Assembly: GCA_034437655.1 (NCBI GenBank)
Contig: DAOTTU010000041.1
Coordinates: 186,001 to 250,000 of the forward strand
Direction: 5' to 3'
DNA: 64,000 nucleotides
Origin: J027 sp034437655
Lineage (GTDB): Bacteria > Chloroflexota > Anaerolineae > Aggregatilineales > J027
Under the pieces are notes generated by a model. The model worked only from the letters and a program-made list of their open reading frames with translations. It was not told the origin of the DNA and did not search any database. The position numbers were made by a program, and so were the translations under genes. Positions within the stretch are counted from its first letter, which is position 1, and the number at the start of each line of letters is the position of its first letter. This document shows, piece by piece, positions 1-8,718 of the stretch.

Positions 1-517
1 TGTCGCGGTCAGGCTGAACACGTTGCAGCGTTTGCAGCCGGGGTGGGATCTGGCTTTGCTGTTGCAGACCGTCTTCTAGCCGGGTTTTGATACTACGCTG
101 TCGCTGCTTGAGTGCCACTGTCATGCTTGCCACACCCTGCCGTGAGCGTTTGAGCTGTTTCTCAATAGACTGTAACTCATCTACCAATGTCACCAGTTTT
201 TCGCCAAGCAACTGCGTTTTGAATAAAATGTCGTTACCCGCAACGGTTGCCGGAAGGGTCGCGCACAGTTCAGCAATCGCGCGTTCTGTTACCAGAACCT
301 GATCATAATAGGAACGGTAACGCTGGTCAACGTGCCCATGCAAAATATCGCGCACCCGACCGTGACTTATTGAAGCGCGTGGATTGTGGTAGTATACAGC
401 ACGCAGACGCCGCATTCGGCCCTCAAGGTCGTTGCTGAGCGTCGGCAAGTTCAAGATCATAAATATCTGGTCGAACGCGCTTAACAACCGACGGCGAAAC
501 CGTTCCCAGAAACGCAT
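1..517 (-). CDS. Hypothetical coiled-coil protein, N-terminal 172 residues (partial)
   Basis: An open frame without stops runs from an ATG at 517 (reverse strand) off the left edge, so the C-terminus is outside the window. The start is supported by an AAAGG-type ribosome site about ten bases upstream. The product begins MRFWERFRRR, has a short hydrophobic stretch near residues 15-25 (FDQIFMILNLP), and then becomes helical and rich in Gln, Lys, Arg, Leu and Glu. The run from about residue 105 (LGEKLVTLVDELQSIEKQL) looks like a coiled coil. No enzymatic motif is visible and I do not recognise the family. It is divergent from the purine nucleoside phosphorylase, with 91 bases between the two starts. 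Confidence 0.6.
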   Translation of the reverse strand, partial: MRFWERFRRRLLSAFDQIFMILNLPTLSNDLEGRMRRLRAVYYHNPRASISHGRVRDILHGHVDQRYRSYYDQVLVTERAIAELCATLPATVAGNDILFKTQLLGEKLVTLVDELQSIEKQLKRSRQGVASMTVALKQRQRSIKTRLEDGLQQQSQIPPRLQTLQRVQPDRD

Positions 518-608
518 AGTGGTGGTTACCTTTCATCTCGCGCGGGGTAGGCCAATCCGCTTGTTTTGATGATACACAACGGCGCGATGCATTTTTCGGA
601 GTGAATTC

Positions 609-1457
609 ATGTTTAGCTATGCCGACTATGAACAAACAGCGACTGAAATTCGTGACCGCATCAACATCTCACCCGAAATCGGGATCATCCTGGGGTCCGG
701 GCTGGCCCCGCTCGCTGACAGTGTTGAGGATGCGGTTATTATACCAAATTCAGAACTCAGTAACTGGCCGCAGTCTACCGTTAAAGGGCACTATGGCCGG
801 CTGGTGATTGGCCATCTAGAAAACCAGCCTGTGTTGGTGATGCAGGGGCGTTCCCATTTTTATGAGGGCTATACCATGCAACAGGTCACGTTCCCGGTAC
901 GAGTGATGCAGATGATGGGCATCAACACCCTCATTGTGACGAATGCGGCGGGCGGCGTAAACACCAGCTTTTCAGAAGGCGACTTGATGCTGATTGAAGA
1001 CCATATTAACCTGCTGGGGCACATGGGGCAGAATGCGCTGATTGGTCCCAATGATGAGCGCCTTGGCCCACGTTTCCCGATTTTTACAGTTGCCTACGAC
1101 AAGCGTCTGCGCCAGCGGGCTATCAAAGTGTCGAAGGAACTCGGTATTCCATTGCAACGCGGCGTCTATATGTGTTTGTCTGGTCCGGCGTTTGAAACCC
1201 CCGCCGAAATTCGGATGTTCCGGGCAATGGGGGCAGATGCGGTGGGGATGTCTACGGCGCATGAGGTTACGGTTGCGCGGCATGGTGGGTTGCGGGTGCT
1301 TGGCATTTCGAGCATTACCAACGTCACGATTGACCACCAGGATATTGACCGCAGCGTGAGCCATGAAGAAGTTATTGAAGTCGGCGCGACGATTGTGCCC
1401 CGGCTGGTGAAGCTCTTGAAAGGTATTCTGGCAGATTTACCCGCTTCCGAGGAATAG
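609..1457 (+). CDS. punA: Purine nucleoside phosphorylase, type I (inosine/guanosine phosphorylase)
   Basis: Cytoplasmic trimer-type enzyme that splits purine nucleosides (inosine, guanosine) with phosphate to give the free base and (deoxy)ribose-1-phosphate, for purine salvage. The 282-residue length is normal for the family. Visible motifs in order: the phosphate-binding loop ILGSGL near residue 28, the GHYGR and QGRSHFYEGY segments around residues 60-90, TNAAGG near 115, the base-binding SGPAFETPAEIR near 195, and GMSTAHEVTVARH near 215, where Glu/Met/Asn residues contact base and sugar. The ATG at 609 follows a GGAG site. It heads a plus-strand set with the next two genes, 28 bases downstream. 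Confidence 0.93.
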   Translation: MFSYADYEQTATEIRDRINISPEIGIILGSGLAPLADSVEDAVIIPNSELSNWPQSTVKGHYGRLVIGHLENQPVLVMQGRSHFYEGYTMQQVTFPVRVMQMMGINTLIVTNAAGGVNTSFSEGDLMLIEDHINLLGHMGQNALIGPNDERLGPRFPIFTVAYDKRLRQRAIKVSKELGIPLQRGVYMCLSGPAFETPAEIRMFRAMGADAVGMSTAHEVTVARHGGLRVLGISSITNVTIDHQDIDRSVSHEEVIEVGATIVPRLVKLLKGILADLPASEE

Positions 1458-1485
1458 TACCCAGTTGCAAGGAGGTTGAAGACAC

Positions 1486-2265
1486 ATGGGTGGATTCATC
1501 TCATTAATCGAAAATCTGGCCCCGGGCATTTACGTGATTGCCGGGTTATTACTGTTGTGGAATATCCGTAGCTGGTTCGTCTCACGCGGGGAACTACGTT
1601 TTGCACAATACGGGCTAGAAAAAGAGCTGGCGCAGCGCCGAGGTGGCCGGGCCGTAACGCTTGTTTTGGTAATGGTAGAATTACTTATTGCAGTGTGGGC
1701 GATTAGTACGCTAGCCGCCCCCACCTGGAGCGATGGCCTGCCAGATACACCGGCTGTGAACATTGCGCAGGACTTCTTCACGGCTACACCGGCCGGAGAT
1801 GGTGAACTGGCGATTGACCCCAACGCACCACCGACCGCCGGCCCGGGGATTCTCGCCACAGCACCGCCGCCGTCAACACCTGTCGGAACTATCGGGCCAA
1901 GCGACCCCCGCCGAGGCTGTGACCCAGACCGTGCCTGGATCCAAATTCCGGGTAATGGGCAGTATGTTTTCGAAGAAATGGACATCATTGGCACGGCTAA
2001 CGTCCCGAACTTCTCCAAATATCGTTTCGAGATCAAAGGTGTCGCGCAAAACGAGTTCAGTCTATTCCCGGTAGACTATACACAGCCTGTAGTCAACAAC
2101 GTGCTAGGGCGTGTTTTACCGACTGCGCTACTCCCCGGTGAATATCGCTTCCGGCTGACCGTCTTCAACACCAACAACGATGTCACTGGCCAGTGCGAAA
2201 TCACCATCTGGATCACTGAGCCACAGCCCAGCCCGACCCCGCTTGGTGCAGGCGTTCCACAATAG
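1486..2265 (+). CDS. Unknown two-helix membrane protein with extracytoplasmic C-terminal domain
   Basis: 259 residues, preceded by a strong AAGGAGG site, so the ATG at 1486 is secure. Two hydrophobic helices are visible, at about residues 11-30 (IYVIAGLLLLWNI) and 57-80 (AVTLVLVMVELLIAVWAIS). They flank a charged cytoplasmic loop. A Pro/Thr/Ala-rich spacer (about 90-145) follows, then a beta-rich C-terminal domain beginning near a lone Cys (RGCDP) that contains a second Cys close to the end (GQCEIT), possibly a disulfide pair. The C-terminal domain looks like a small immunoglobulin-type or adhesion-type sandwich, but I cannot assign a family. It lies between purine nucleoside phosphorylase and another small unknown gene. 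Confidence 0.75.
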   Translation: MGGFISLIENLAPGIYVIAGLLLLWNIRSWFVSRGELRFAQYGLEKELAQRRGGRAVTLVLVMVELLIAVWAISTLAAPTWSDGLPDTPAVNIAQDFFTATPAGDGELAIDPNAPPTAGPGILATAPPPSTPVGTIGPSDPRRGCDPDRAWIQIPGNGQYVFEEMDIIGTANVPNFSKYRFEIKGVAQNEFSLFPVDYTQPVVNNVLGRVLPTALLPGEYRFRLTVFNTNNDVTGQCEITIWITEPQPSPTPLGAGVPQ

Positions 2266-2285
2266 TATCCTTATGAGGGAGAAAT

Positions 2286-2648
2286 ATGGCATTTTCTACA
2301 GTATTTAACGGCATTGACACTGAACGCTTCCTGGCAGGATTGCTGGTCAATTCAACAGCCGAGATTGTTGCTGAGTACGTGCTGCTTGGGCTTGACCCCG
2401 ACAGTCAGCAAGCAATTAAAGACGTTGCGCAACGGGTTTTCAGCTACCCTGAAGGCTTGCAAGCCTTGCAGCAATTCGCCGAATCAGTATTTTATGACCT
2501 TGATGGGCGGCGGTTGGTGTGTCGCGCTGTAGAAGTTGAACAGGGCACCACCTCACACCTCTATCTGCTGGTGGTGTTGACACCTGCGGACATTGCTTAT
2601 AAACGTGCGTTGGGTAAATTGGTACGGCATATTCAAACCATGGCCTGA
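2286..2648 (+). CDS. Conserved-looking small soluble protein of unknown function
   Basis: 120 residues, starting at an ATG eight bases after a GAGGGAG ribosome site and 20 bases after the stop of the preceding membrane-protein gene, so probably co-transcribed with it. The sequence is a mixed alpha/beta soluble protein. The N-terminal half (residues 1-65) is helical, and the C-terminal half has two likely strands (RRLVCRAVEVE, SHLYLLVVLTP) followed by a final helix. No signal peptide, membrane segment or catalytic motif is seen. I do not recognise the family. Confidence 0.7.
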   Translation: MAFSTVFNGIDTERFLAGLLVNSTAEIVAEYVLLGLDPDSQQAIKDVAQRVFSYPEGLQALQQFAESVFYDLDGRRLVCRAVEVEQGTTSHLYLLVVLTPADIAYKRALGKLVRHIQTMA

Positions 2649-2754
2649 TAATTGCATCAGCACGCTGAGAAATGCTGGACTATCCGCCCTACATCGTGCA
2701 AGTATGGTACGTTGTAGCCATATTGCGAGCAACATTGTTAAAAGGTAGCGAATA

Positions 2755-3825
2755 ATGTTATTGAATTTGCAGGAATATGAACGCGCCGCTGCTGAACGCC
2801 TACCAAAGATGGTCTATGGCTATTACGTCGGCGGTGCCAACGATGAACATACACTTACCGACAATCGCCGCGCCTATGACCGCATCCGACTACGGCCACG
2901 CATGATGATGAACGTCAGCCAACGCAGCACGGCCACCAGAATCTTCGACCACCAAACCAACACGCCAATTATGATTGCCCCGACAGCGTTCGCCGGCATG
3001 GCCCACGCTGACGGTGAACTGGCCATCGCCCGCGCTGCGGGCCATACCGGGACCCCCATGACGCTCAGCACTATGTCTAACTATCGGCTAGAAGATGTGA
3101 GCGACGCCGCCAGAGACGTGCCGTTGTGGTTTCAACTCTACGTCTATAAAGACCGCAGCGTCACCGAAGCTCTGGTGAAGCGCGTTGAGGCAGCCGGGTA
3201 TCAGGCGCTCGCCGTCACTGTAGACACGCCGCTACTCGGTCGGCGCGAGAAAGACATTCGCAACGAGTTTCATATGCCAGACGGGCTCACTGCTGCAAAT
3301 TTTTATGGCTCTGGCATGGAACACATTGAGCGCGAGATTTCTGAATCGGGGCTGGCAAGCTATATCAAAGCCCAGTTCGACGACTCGCTGACGTGGGAGG
3401 ACATCAAATGGCTGCAATCAATCACCAGCCTGCCGATTCTGGTCAAGGGCGTGTTGCGTGGTGATGATGCAGCGCAAGCAGTTGCCCACGGTGCCAGCGG
3501 TATTATTGTTTCCAACCACGGCGGCCGTCAGCTCGACACGGCAATTGCCACGATTGACGCGCTGCCAGATGTGGTTGCGGCAGTAGGTGCGCAGGTCGAG
3601 GTCTATATTGATGGTGGCGTGCGGCGCGGCACAGACGTACTCAAGGCGATTGCGCTCGGTGCGCAGGGGGTTATGGTCGGGCGGCCGGTGCTGTGGGGGC
3701 TGGCGATGGATGGCGAAGCCGGGGTTGCCGCTGTGCTTAACATGCTGCACGAGGAGTTTGATCTGGCGATGGCGCTGTGTGGGTGCCGCAGCATCGCCGA
3801 AATTACACCTGACCTCATTGCCTAG
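2755..3825 (+). CDS. FMN-dependent alpha-hydroxy-acid oxidase/dehydrogenase (lactate oxidase/LldD family)
   Basis: Oxidises an L-2-hydroxy acid such as lactate or glycolate to the 2-keto acid through FMN. The electron acceptor (oxygen, quinone or cytochrome) cannot be read from sequence. 356 residues, the usual length of the single-domain TIM-barrel family. Motifs: the N-terminal YYVGGANDEHT segment (residues 22-32), PIMIAPTAFAGMAH near 75, the FMN-binding VTVDTPLLGRRE near 155, ILVKGV near 225 (Lys contacting flavin), the catalytic-base motif SNHGGRQLD near 252-260 with the active-site His, and DGGVRRGTD/MVGRPVLWGL near 285-310. No membrane-anchoring insertion is evident, which favours a soluble oxidase. 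The gene converges with the molybdenum-hydroxylase operon, with an 11-base gap between stops. Confidence 0.88.
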   Translation: MLLNLQEYERAAAERLPKMVYGYYVGGANDEHTLTDNRRAYDRIRLRPRMMMNVSQRSTATRIFDHQTNTPIMIAPTAFAGMAHADGELAIARAAGHTGTPMTLSTMSNYRLEDVSDAARDVPLWFQLYVYKDRSVTEALVKRVEAAGYQALAVTVDTPLLGRREKDIRNEFHMPDGLTAANFYGSGMEHIEREISESGLASYIKAQFDDSLTWEDIKWLQSITSLPILVKGVLRGDDAAQAVAHGASGIIVSNHGGRQLDTAIATIDALPDVVAAVGAQVEVYIDGGVRRGTDVLKAIALGAQGVMVGRPVLWGLAMDGEAGVAAVLNMLHEEFDLAMALCGCRSIAEITPDLIA

Positions 3826-3836
3826 CCCATCAGCGC

Positions 3837-5186
3837 TTATTCCAACCCGGCAAGACGCTTTTCCTGCGCGTATTGCTCGGGGGTGTCGATGTCGCGGATG
3901 ATGCTGTCGTTGTCAATGGGAACATGCGTAATCGGATGCCGATTGATGACGTCGCGGGGCGCACCTTTTTTCAAGTTCAAGATACTCGGCCAGAACTTAC
4001 GCGGAATCAACAGCGGGTGGCCACGCTGGTCCATGTAATAAGGGGCAACGATGGCATCAATGTTATAGGCGCTGGCCCGCAACACACGATGCACCACCCG
4101 GGGCGACATTTGCGGTTGATCACCCATAACGACCAGTGCTGCGCCAATGTCCGGGCTGGTAGCGTTCAGTCCAGCTTGCAAAGACGAGAGCATTTCACCT
4201 TTCACGTAGATTGGATTGAACACGGGCCGCACCGGGTAATGCTTCAACACTTTTTCGACTTCAACCGCTTTATACCCCGTGACAACAATAATCTCCGAGA
4301 GTTTAAAGGGCAGCAGGGTCTGTACAATCCGCTCAATGACCGTGTTTTTTCCCCATGGCAACAGTGGTTTACAACTTCCCATGCGCCGTGAAAGCCCGCC
4401 AGCCAGCACAATTGCCGCAACTCGTTGTTGTACTTCAAAGATAGGGTCAACATCGCGCTGCACGGCCCCCACCGCCACCGCATGGACGCCCGGCCGCCGC
4501 AGGATGATTTGCGCCGCACGTCGTCCTCGTGCATAGAGTAACGTCGATTGGTCGGCTTTATTTAGCAGGGTCACCACACGGGCATTTTCAGGGACGTTTT
4601 TCAGGCCGAGGGCTTCGTCACGCATGATCTGTGCAACCCAGACGGGCTGCGTAATCGCATCGGCTTGAAAGCCATAACGTTGCAACACAGGTTCAGGGTT
4701 ATAAAGCACTTCTTGCAACGGTTTACCAATCGCATCTAACCCCGCGACACCGACAACCAGCGTCGTATCTAGTGGGATAACAGGCTCATGTGGGCGCGGT
4801 GCTTTGAGTGGCAACTTACGGGCCCCATCAGCCTCAATCAGCAAGATGTCAGCATTCATTTCGTCAATCAGGCGCGACACCCGTTCGTCTGGCAAGCCCT
4901 GTGCTTTGCCACCTCGGATATCCTGATAAACAAAGATAAAGCGATGCTCGTCTAGCAAGGCTGCCAGTTCACGCTCACCCCGCAGCAGATTAATGCGCCA
5001 GCGGGCTGTATACGGAAACTGCTGCAACTGGTCTTCACCGATGCGTGTCGTGGTCGTCGCCAATACACGCCACCCGTCTTGCATCAATTCATAGCCGAGG
5101 CGCAACATCGCGGTCGTTTTGCCACCAGCCCCGACAAAAGACACCACATCGCCACGTTGCACACCCAGCGCGTCAGTCAACCGCAT
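3837..5186 (-). CDS. YqeC-MocA fusion: selenium-dependent hydroxylase accessory domain plus molybdenum cofactor cytidylyltransferase-like domain
   Basis: 449 residues with two domains usually encoded separately. Residues 1 to about 250 match YqeC (accessory protein of selenium-dependent molybdenum hydroxylases). They show a P-loop-like FVGAGGKTTAML near 18-29, a TTTTRIG segment near 45, and an IEADGARKLPLKAP segment near 115. Residues about 255-440 match the MobA/MocA nucleotidyltransferase fold: the VLAGGLSRRMGSCKPLLPWG signature with its Lys, then VMGDQPQM near 330 with the metal-binding Asp, and RGHPLLIPR near 370. By family, MocA joins CMP to molybdopterin to make the MCD cofactor of XDH-type enzymes. 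It is the last gene of the operon and its start overlaps the yqeB end by 14 bases. Which hydroxylase it serves is inferred from position. Confidence 0.85.
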   Translation of the reverse strand: MRLTDALGVQRGDVVSFVGAGGKTTAMLRLGYELMQDGWRVLATTTTRIGEDQLQQFPYTARWRINLLRGERELAALLDEHRFIFVYQDIRGGKAQGLPDERVSRLIDEMNADILLIEADGARKLPLKAPRPHEPVIPLDTTLVVGVAGLDAIGKPLQEVLYNPEPVLQRYGFQADAITQPVWVAQIMRDEALGLKNVPENARVVTLLNKADQSTLLYARGRRAAQIILRRPGVHAVAVGAVQRDVDPIFEVQQRVAAIVLAGGLSRRMGSCKPLLPWGKNTVIERIVQTLLPFKLSEIIVVTGYKAVEVEKVLKHYPVRPVFNPIYVKGEMLSSLQAGLNATSPDIGAALVVMGDQPQMSPRVVHRVLRASAYNIDAIVAPYYMDQRGHPLLIPRKFWPSILNLKKGAPRDVINRHPITHVPIDNDSIIRDIDTPEQYAQEKRLAGLE

Positions 5187-6015
5187 GCTGCGCTCTCCCT
5201 ACCAAATCACGGGGGTGCATCGGGTGAATGCCAGCCTGTAGGATCGCAGACAGCACACCACCGCCAATTGCCAGCGACTTATCCGAGATTAGAAAGCAAT
5301 GTTCATAGACACCACGCGGGTCGAGGTCACCAATTTTAAAGCCCGGCGTCACATACACAGACTCATGCACGATACCGCGCAAACAGCCATCAAAGGGGGC
5401 TCGGACCTCCGCCTCATCAATCGTGGCAATCACGTCGCCAGCAGATACCATATCGCCAATCTTGACGTGGGCCGTCGTATAACCGGCAGTTGGTGCGCGG
5501 AGTACACGCTTTGCTTTCTGCCCACGCACAGTGCCCGGCACCCCGGTATTGGGCTCAGCGGCTCCCTGCCAGATGACACGACCGAGGAAATGTCCACGGT
5601 TGGTTTCAATTACGGCATGGCAGTCTTCACCAGCGGTAAACCCCGGCCCCAGCGCAATGACCAGTTCCGCATCTTTGGGTGTGGTGTCGATGTTGCGTTT
5701 GGCCATTCGCGCATCGACTATGACGCGGGGCAATAGATCGCGCCAACCGTTATCGTCATCCAGCACAACCGGAATATCCTCTGTGCGTAGCGCCAGCCAC
5801 AGCGATGAACTCGCCTCAATGCGCCGTGCCGTAATGCCTTCGACTTCCGTCACGCCAGCCAACATCGCGCTGCCAAAACACACGGCCCGCCGCACCAGCG
5901 TTGGAATTTCAAGCTCGGTCATGATCACCGGGAAACCAGCCTGATACAAACGCAATGCCACTCCTGACGCCAGATCACCAGCGCCGCGAATGACAACCAC
6001 GGGGAAATCAGCCAA
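5173..6015 (-). CDS. yqeB: YqeB-type selenium-dependent molybdenum cofactor protein
   Basis: 280 residues, near full length for the EF2563/YqeB family, whose genes track with selenium-dependent molybdenum hydroxylases. The biochemical role in that maturation is not established. The N-terminus reads VVIRGAGDLASGVALRLYQAG (start Val6), a Rossmann-type glycine-rich loop. It is followed by TELEIPTLVRRAVCFG near 35 and VVDARMAKRN near 105. The C-terminal half carries a lipoyl/biotinyl-like stretch (HVKIGDMVSAGDVIATIDEAEVRAPFDG, residues about 180-208), seen in this family as a barrel-sandwich hybrid. It overlaps the upstream molybdopterin subunit by 8 bases and the downstream YqeC-MocA gene by 14, so the three are translationally linked. 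Confidence 0.85.
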   Translation of the reverse strand: MADFPVVVIRGAGDLASGVALRLYQAGFPVIMTELEIPTLVRRAVCFGSAMLAGVTEVEGITARRIEASSSLWLALRTEDIPVVLDDDNGWRDLLPRVIVDARMAKRNIDTTPKDAELVIALGPGFTAGEDCHAVIETNRGHFLGRVIWQGAAEPNTGVPGTVRGQKAKRVLRAPTAGYTTAHVKIGDMVSAGDVIATIDEAEVRAPFDGCLRGIVHESVYVTPGFKIGDLDPRGVYEHCFLISDKSLAIGGGVLSAILQAGIHPMHPRDLVGRAQHAVD

Positions 6016-8236
6016 TGTCGCCTACTCCATGCTGGCGCAGTGCAGCAACGACCACATCCGGTGTCATTGGCAAACGGTCTACCCAGACGCCTGTCGCGTT
6101 ATGAATAGCGGCTGCAATCGCCGGAGCAACTGGCATCAGGGGCATTTCCGCCATACCGCGCGCGCCCCATGGCCCGTTGTCGATAGGATATTCCAGAATC
6201 ACCGATTTGACGCGCCGGGGGACATCGTGCGCAGTCGGAATGAGATATGTCGAGAAATAGGGGTTGAGGATACGCCCTTCTTCAGAGACAAGATGCTCCA
6301 TCAACGCAAAGCCCTGCCCTTGCACTACGCCACCTTCAACCTGGCCTTCGATCAAGTGACGATTAATGGCTTTCCCGACATCCGTTGTACAAATCACGTC
6401 CAGCACTTCGACCAGCCCGGTTTCAATATCAATTTCCACCTCAATGACCTCGGCAACGTAACCGTAAGCGAAATTCGGTGTGCCATAGCCCGTTTTGGGG
6501 TCTAGCGGGGTGGTCGCCGGGGGACGGTACTGGTAGGTAACAATCGCGGGGCGTTCTTCATTCTTCCATTCTGCCAGCGCACGTTCAGCCGCACCTTTGA
6601 TCGCATTCCCGGCCATAAACGTCATCCGCGATGCCGACGCACTGCCAGAGGTTTTCGTTTCACCTGTGTCATGCGTTAAAAGTCGGACTTTTTCGATTGG
6701 GACCCCAACCGCCTCAGCGGCCATCTGTACAAACACGGTATGCGCCCCTTGCCCAACGTCAGCCCCGGCTGCACGGACGATAACCTCGTCAATTTCGGCT
6801 TTGCCATGTAGCTCAATTGTGGCCCATGACTGTTCTGGAAACCCAAAACTGTAGCCAATATTCTTGAACGAACATGCAAAGCCTACACCACGTCGTTTTG
6901 AGGGGTCAGGCGGTTGTTCGATCGTTTGGAGCTGCCAGCCTGCGCCGTTGTGCTGCCAGTACTCACTTTCAGCAAGACACTTGTGAATCACATCCTGAAT
7001 CGAGACGCCGGGCGGTGGCGGCGTGCCCACCGTCATCAGGCTGCCCTCTTGCAGCACATTTTTCAGCCGGAGTTCGGCCGCGTCCATGCCAAGTGCTTCG
7101 GCCAGCTTATTCATCTGCATTTCGGCAGCAAAGCAGCCCTGCGGACCGCCAAACCCACGGAAGGCACCGCATGGGATGTTGTTGGTGTATACGGCGTAGG
7201 TATCAATATGGGCATTGGGGACGACATACGGCCCGGCAACCATCAAATGTGCGTTACCCAGCACTTTGTTTGAGGTGTAATTGTACGCACCACCATCACC
7301 AATCACCGTCGCTTCAATAGCCACCAGCGTACCGTCTGACTTTGCGCCCCACCGAGTTTTGACGCGAATCGGGTGCCGTTTATGGTGATAGAGGATGGAC
7401 TCCTCACGCGACCAGACGGTTTTCACAGGGCGATTGAGCTTGAGTGTAGCCAGCGCCAGCACAATTTGTACGCTCATATCCTCACGGCCACCAAAGGCCC
7501 CACCAATGGCCGGGTAAATAACACGGACTTTTTCGGGCGGCAAGTTCAGCGCGTGGCAGATTTGCTCCTGATCTTCGTGGACCCATTGACCGGCCACCAC
7601 TACCGTCACCCGCCCATCTTCATCCATGTAGCTAAGTCCGGCTTCGGGCTGCAAATAAGCATGTTCTTGATAACCAGTCTGGTACTCACCTTCAACGATA
7701 ACGTCCGCTTCTGCCCACGCAGCTTGCATATCACCTTTACGAATGCGATAGGTCTTGATGATATTATGCGGCGTACCGGGGTGCAATCGGGGTGCGCCGT
7801 CGGCCATGGCAGCTTCGGGGTCGAAAACAGTTGGCAAATCTTCATAGGTCACGTCGATAAGCCTGGCCGCTTCGGCCGCCGCCGCTGGGTCTTCAGCCAC
7901 CACAACTGCTATCTGGTCCATTAAGCAGCGTACAATATCCCCACCGACCTTATCTGTTCCGGGGCCACATAGCACAGGTTGGTCGAACATCACCAGACCG
8001 TATTCGTTCACGGGGACGTCTTCGGCCGTGAAAACGGCAACAACGCCGGGATAAGCCTGCGCTGCGCTGGTATCTACGTTCAAAACTCGTGCATGAACGC
8101 GATCAGAAAAGCGGATTTTCAGCCACAATTGCCCTACAACATTCAAGTCAGAGGGGTAGGCCGTTTCGCCAGTTACTTTGCCACGAGCATCAAGGCGCGT
8201 CAGGTTTACGTCTATCGCCTGTTGTTTTTCAGCCAT
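6008..8236 (-). CDS. Molybdenum hydroxylase large (molybdopterin-binding) subunit, xanthine dehydrogenase family
   Basis: 742 residues. Catalytic subunit of an XDH/aldehyde-oxidase-type enzyme that hydroxylates its substrate at a Mo(-Se/S) centre. Domain order is the usual one: an N-terminal aldehyde-oxidase/XDH a/b hammerhead (about 15-125, VFTAEDVP) followed by the two Mo-cofactor domains. Landmarks are GGAFGGRED near 245, the GAFRGFGGPQG loop near 362, VGQGAHTVFVQMAAE near 495, and GARGMAEMPLMPVAPAI near 695, whose Glu is the expected catalytic base. The CO-dehydrogenase active-site loop AYxCSFR is absent, so this is not CoxL. Adjacent YqeB and YqeC point to a selenium-dependent enzyme of purine or heterocycle type. 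The substrate is not determinable here. Confidence 0.9.
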   Translation of the reverse strand: MAEKQQAIDVNLTRLDARGKVTGETAYPSDLNVVGQLWLKIRFSDRVHARVLNVDTSAAQAYPGVVAVFTAEDVPVNEYGLVMFDQPVLCGPGTDKVGGDIVRCLMDQIAVVVAEDPAAAAEAARLIDVTYEDLPTVFDPEAAMADGAPRLHPGTPHNIIKTYRIRKGDMQAAWAEADVIVEGEYQTGYQEHAYLQPEAGLSYMDEDGRVTVVVAGQWVHEDQEQICHALNLPPEKVRVIYPAIGGAFGGREDMSVQIVLALATLKLNRPVKTVWSREESILYHHKRHPIRVKTRWGAKSDGTLVAIEATVIGDGGAYNYTSNKVLGNAHLMVAGPYVVPNAHIDTYAVYTNNIPCGAFRGFGGPQGCFAAEMQMNKLAEALGMDAAELRLKNVLQEGSLMTVGTPPPPGVSIQDVIHKCLAESEYWQHNGAGWQLQTIEQPPDPSKRRGVGFACSFKNIGYSFGFPEQSWATIELHGKAEIDEVIVRAAGADVGQGAHTVFVQMAAEAVGVPIEKVRLLTHDTGETKTSGSASASRMTFMAGNAIKGAAERALAEWKNEERPAIVTYQYRPPATTPLDPKTGYGTPNFAYGYVAEVIEVEIDIETGLVEVLDVICTTDVGKAINRHLIEGQVEGGVVQGQGFALMEHLVSEEGRILNPYFSTYLIPTAHDVPRRVKSVILEYPIDNGPWGARGMAEMPLMPVAPAIAAAIHNATGVWVDRLPMTPDVVVAALRQHGVGDIG

Positions 8237-8263
8237 GCATCCATCGTCATTCTAGTCACGCAG

Positions 8264-8716
8264 TTAGGAAGACTCACCGCGTCTGCGCTTCGCTTCTTCT
8301 TCTCGTTTTAGCTTTTTGAGGGCTTCGATCTTTTTCTTGCGTTGCTGTGCAATTTTTGCTTCGTATTTTCTAGCTTCCCGCGCATTCATCTGGTCCATAC
8401 GGGGGTGCAAGGTTGCCTGTTCTTCTTCAATAACGGTTCGCTTGCCAGCGACAGCCGCCACCAAGGTGATAAGGATCGAAAAAGTCAAGAACCACAACAT
8501 CACACCTATCGCCACCGTGAATAGTTGCATCTCTTCGTCGTCAAAATCGGCGGTGCTTTCCTCGAATTGCGAAACCCCCTCAAGTGCGTCAACAATCAAC
8601 GGTGCTGCAAAAAAAGCGATTCCACCTAACGCGAGCGCTAATACAAAGCCAAGTGCTGGCGTAATTGCGCTGGGTTTTTTGGCTTCGGGTGTGGCTTGTT
8701 TGATTTCTCCAGACAT
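8264..8716 (-). CDS. Small two-helix membrane protein with Lys/Arg/Glu-rich tail, inside the molybdenum hydroxylase operon
   Basis: 150 residues. The ATG at 8716 begins two bases after the stop of the fused FAD/2Fe-2S gene, whose last codons supply a GAGGAG ribosome site. Two membrane helices are visible, about residues 22-44 (LGFVLALALGGIAFFAAPLI) and 66-92 (LFTVAIGVMLWFLTFSILITLVAAVAG), with an acidic loop between them (EESTADFDDEE). The last 50 residues are highly charged and predicted coiled coil or disordered (KIAQQRKKKIEALKKLKREEE, ending RRRGESS). I do not recognise the family. Its place between the two enzyme subunits suggests a membrane tether or an assembly role, which is inference only. 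A purely hitch-hiking gene is possible. Confidence 0.75.
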   Translation of the reverse strand: MSGEIKQATPEAKKPSAITPALGFVLALALGGIAFFAAPLIVDALEGVSQFEESTADFDDEEMQLFTVAIGVMLWFLTFSILITLVAAVAGKRTVIEEEQATLHPRMDQMNAREARKYEAKIAQQRKKKIEALKKLKREEEAKRRRGESS

Positions 8717-8718
8717 TG

